A stretch of 64,000 bases of DNA from Niallia alba. GTDB taxonomy: Bacteria; Bacillota; Bacilli; Bacillales; Cytobacillaceae. Each line of letters starts with the position of its first letter. The stretch's first letter is position 1. Below are positions 63,676 through 64,000 of this stretch, one piece after another. The notes below the pieces were generated by a model. It saw only the letters and a list, made by a program, of their open reading frames with translations, had not been told where the DNA came from and searched no databases. The stretch is from contig NZ_JABBPK010000001.1 of assembly GCF_012933555.1 (NCBI RefSeq), positions 3,202,001 through 3,266,000 on the forward strand, in the 5' to 3' direction. The translations under genes and the position numbers were made by a program.

Positions 63676-64000
63676 TCACTCCAAAAACATAAGATAAGAT
63701 CTTATGCTAGTCTCTTTTTCCATCGCAAATCGGTCCGTTACCTTCACTTGAAAACCGTTCTTCTGCATAGTAAACTCGACGCTGTTAATACCTTGCAACG
63801 CTACCTCATGTCCTGTTGAATCTACTCGCCTTCTAATATTGCTGCCATATTTTTCATAAGTTACGACCCTTCCATCCACATAAAGGACTAACTTATTGTT
63901 AGCAACCGCAATTCCTTGGGACATTTTTGTTTCTTTTTTTAATTCAAGAATAAATAGTTCCCACTCCATGTCCTGCAGTTCTTTTTCCGAAAATTGACGA
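63676..64000 (-). CDS. comGF: ComGF (5' end outside window)
   Basis: The C-terminal 107 residues of ComGF. The frame is open to the right edge (RQFSEKELQDMEWELFILELKKET, SVEFTMQKNGFQVKVTDRF). An internal ATG at 63969 is not the true start. The order comGF-comGG-yqzE matches the 3' end of the comG operon for DNA uptake. Confidence 0.85.
   Translation of the reverse strand, partial: RQFSEKELQDMEWELFILELKKETKMSQGIAVANNKLVLYVDGRVVTYEKYGSNIRRRVDSTGHEVALQGINSVEFTMQKNGFQVKVTDRFAMEKETSIRSYLMFLE

Overview
The window is a low-GC Firmicutes chromosome segment from a spore-forming member of Bacillaceae (Bacillus sensu lato). The evidence is spo0A, spoIVB, a complete spoIIIAA-AH operon, strong AGGAGG ribosome binding sites, frequent TTG and GTG starts, and gene order that follows the B. 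subtilis bkd-spo0A-recN-dxs-acc-spoIIIA-efp-yqh-gcv-comG region almost throughout. Most genes are on the minus strand. I see no rRNA, tRNA or CRISPR. Comparisons with B. subtilis are from memory.

Layout. 1-5.7 kb: branched-chain keto acid dehydrogenase operon (bkdAB partial, bkdAA, lpdV, a butyrate-kinase-like gene, a bkdR-like regulator). The kinase and the regulator both look degenerate in their nucleotide-binding motifs, and ptb and bcd are missing. 5.8-8.0 kb: nested repeats and an ISLre2-type insertion sequence. 8.0-22.8 kb: glycerophosphodiesterase, cold-shock protein, spo0A, a UbiA/MenA-type prenyltransferase, spoIVB, recN, argR, tlyA, dxs, ispA, xseB, xseA, nusB, yqhY. 22.8-31.7 kb: accC, accB, an IS4-family element with a clean 9-bp target duplication, then spoIIIAH-AA. 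32-40.4 kb: alkaline phosphatase, a broken M23/LysM endopeptidase gene, a probable 6S-like small RNA, efp, papA, yqhR, yqhQ, yqhP and a patatin (yqhO). 40.7-46.6 kb: a Gly-rich coat-like protein, a vanR-vanS-vanY-vanZ cluster without ligase genes, and an ABC-F ribosome-protection gene with an elaborate leader. 47.2-52.5 kb: class II ribonucleotide reductase nrdJ interrupted by a 2.7-kb group II intron. 53-64 kb: lipM, a second IS4-family copy, rhodanese yqhL, gcvPB-gcvPA-gcvT under a tandem glycine riboswitch, the yqhH helicase, yqhG, yqzE, comGG and partial comGF.

How the genes work together. Housekeeping blocks cover lipid precursors (bkd, acc), isoprenoids (dxs, ispA), one-carbon and lipoyl metabolism (gcv, lipM), DNA repair and topology (recN, xseAB), and sporulation (spo0A, spoIVB, spoIIIA). 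Laid over these are cell-envelope and ribosome antibiotic-response modules (van, ABC-F) and several classes of dispersed repeat.

Most notable: (i) a roughly 150-bp dispersed repeat in four copies, with apparently compensatory stem changes, one copy carrying a 52-bp minisatellite inside a hairpin loop; (ii) a two-uORF, terminator-containing leader before the ABC-F gene; (iii) a probable 6S-like RNA downstream of efp; (iv) a bkd locus whose regulator has lost the sigma-54 contact loop; (v) the group II intron in nrdJ, whose removal restores the frame exactly; (vi) an apparent AUU start for spoIIIAD.
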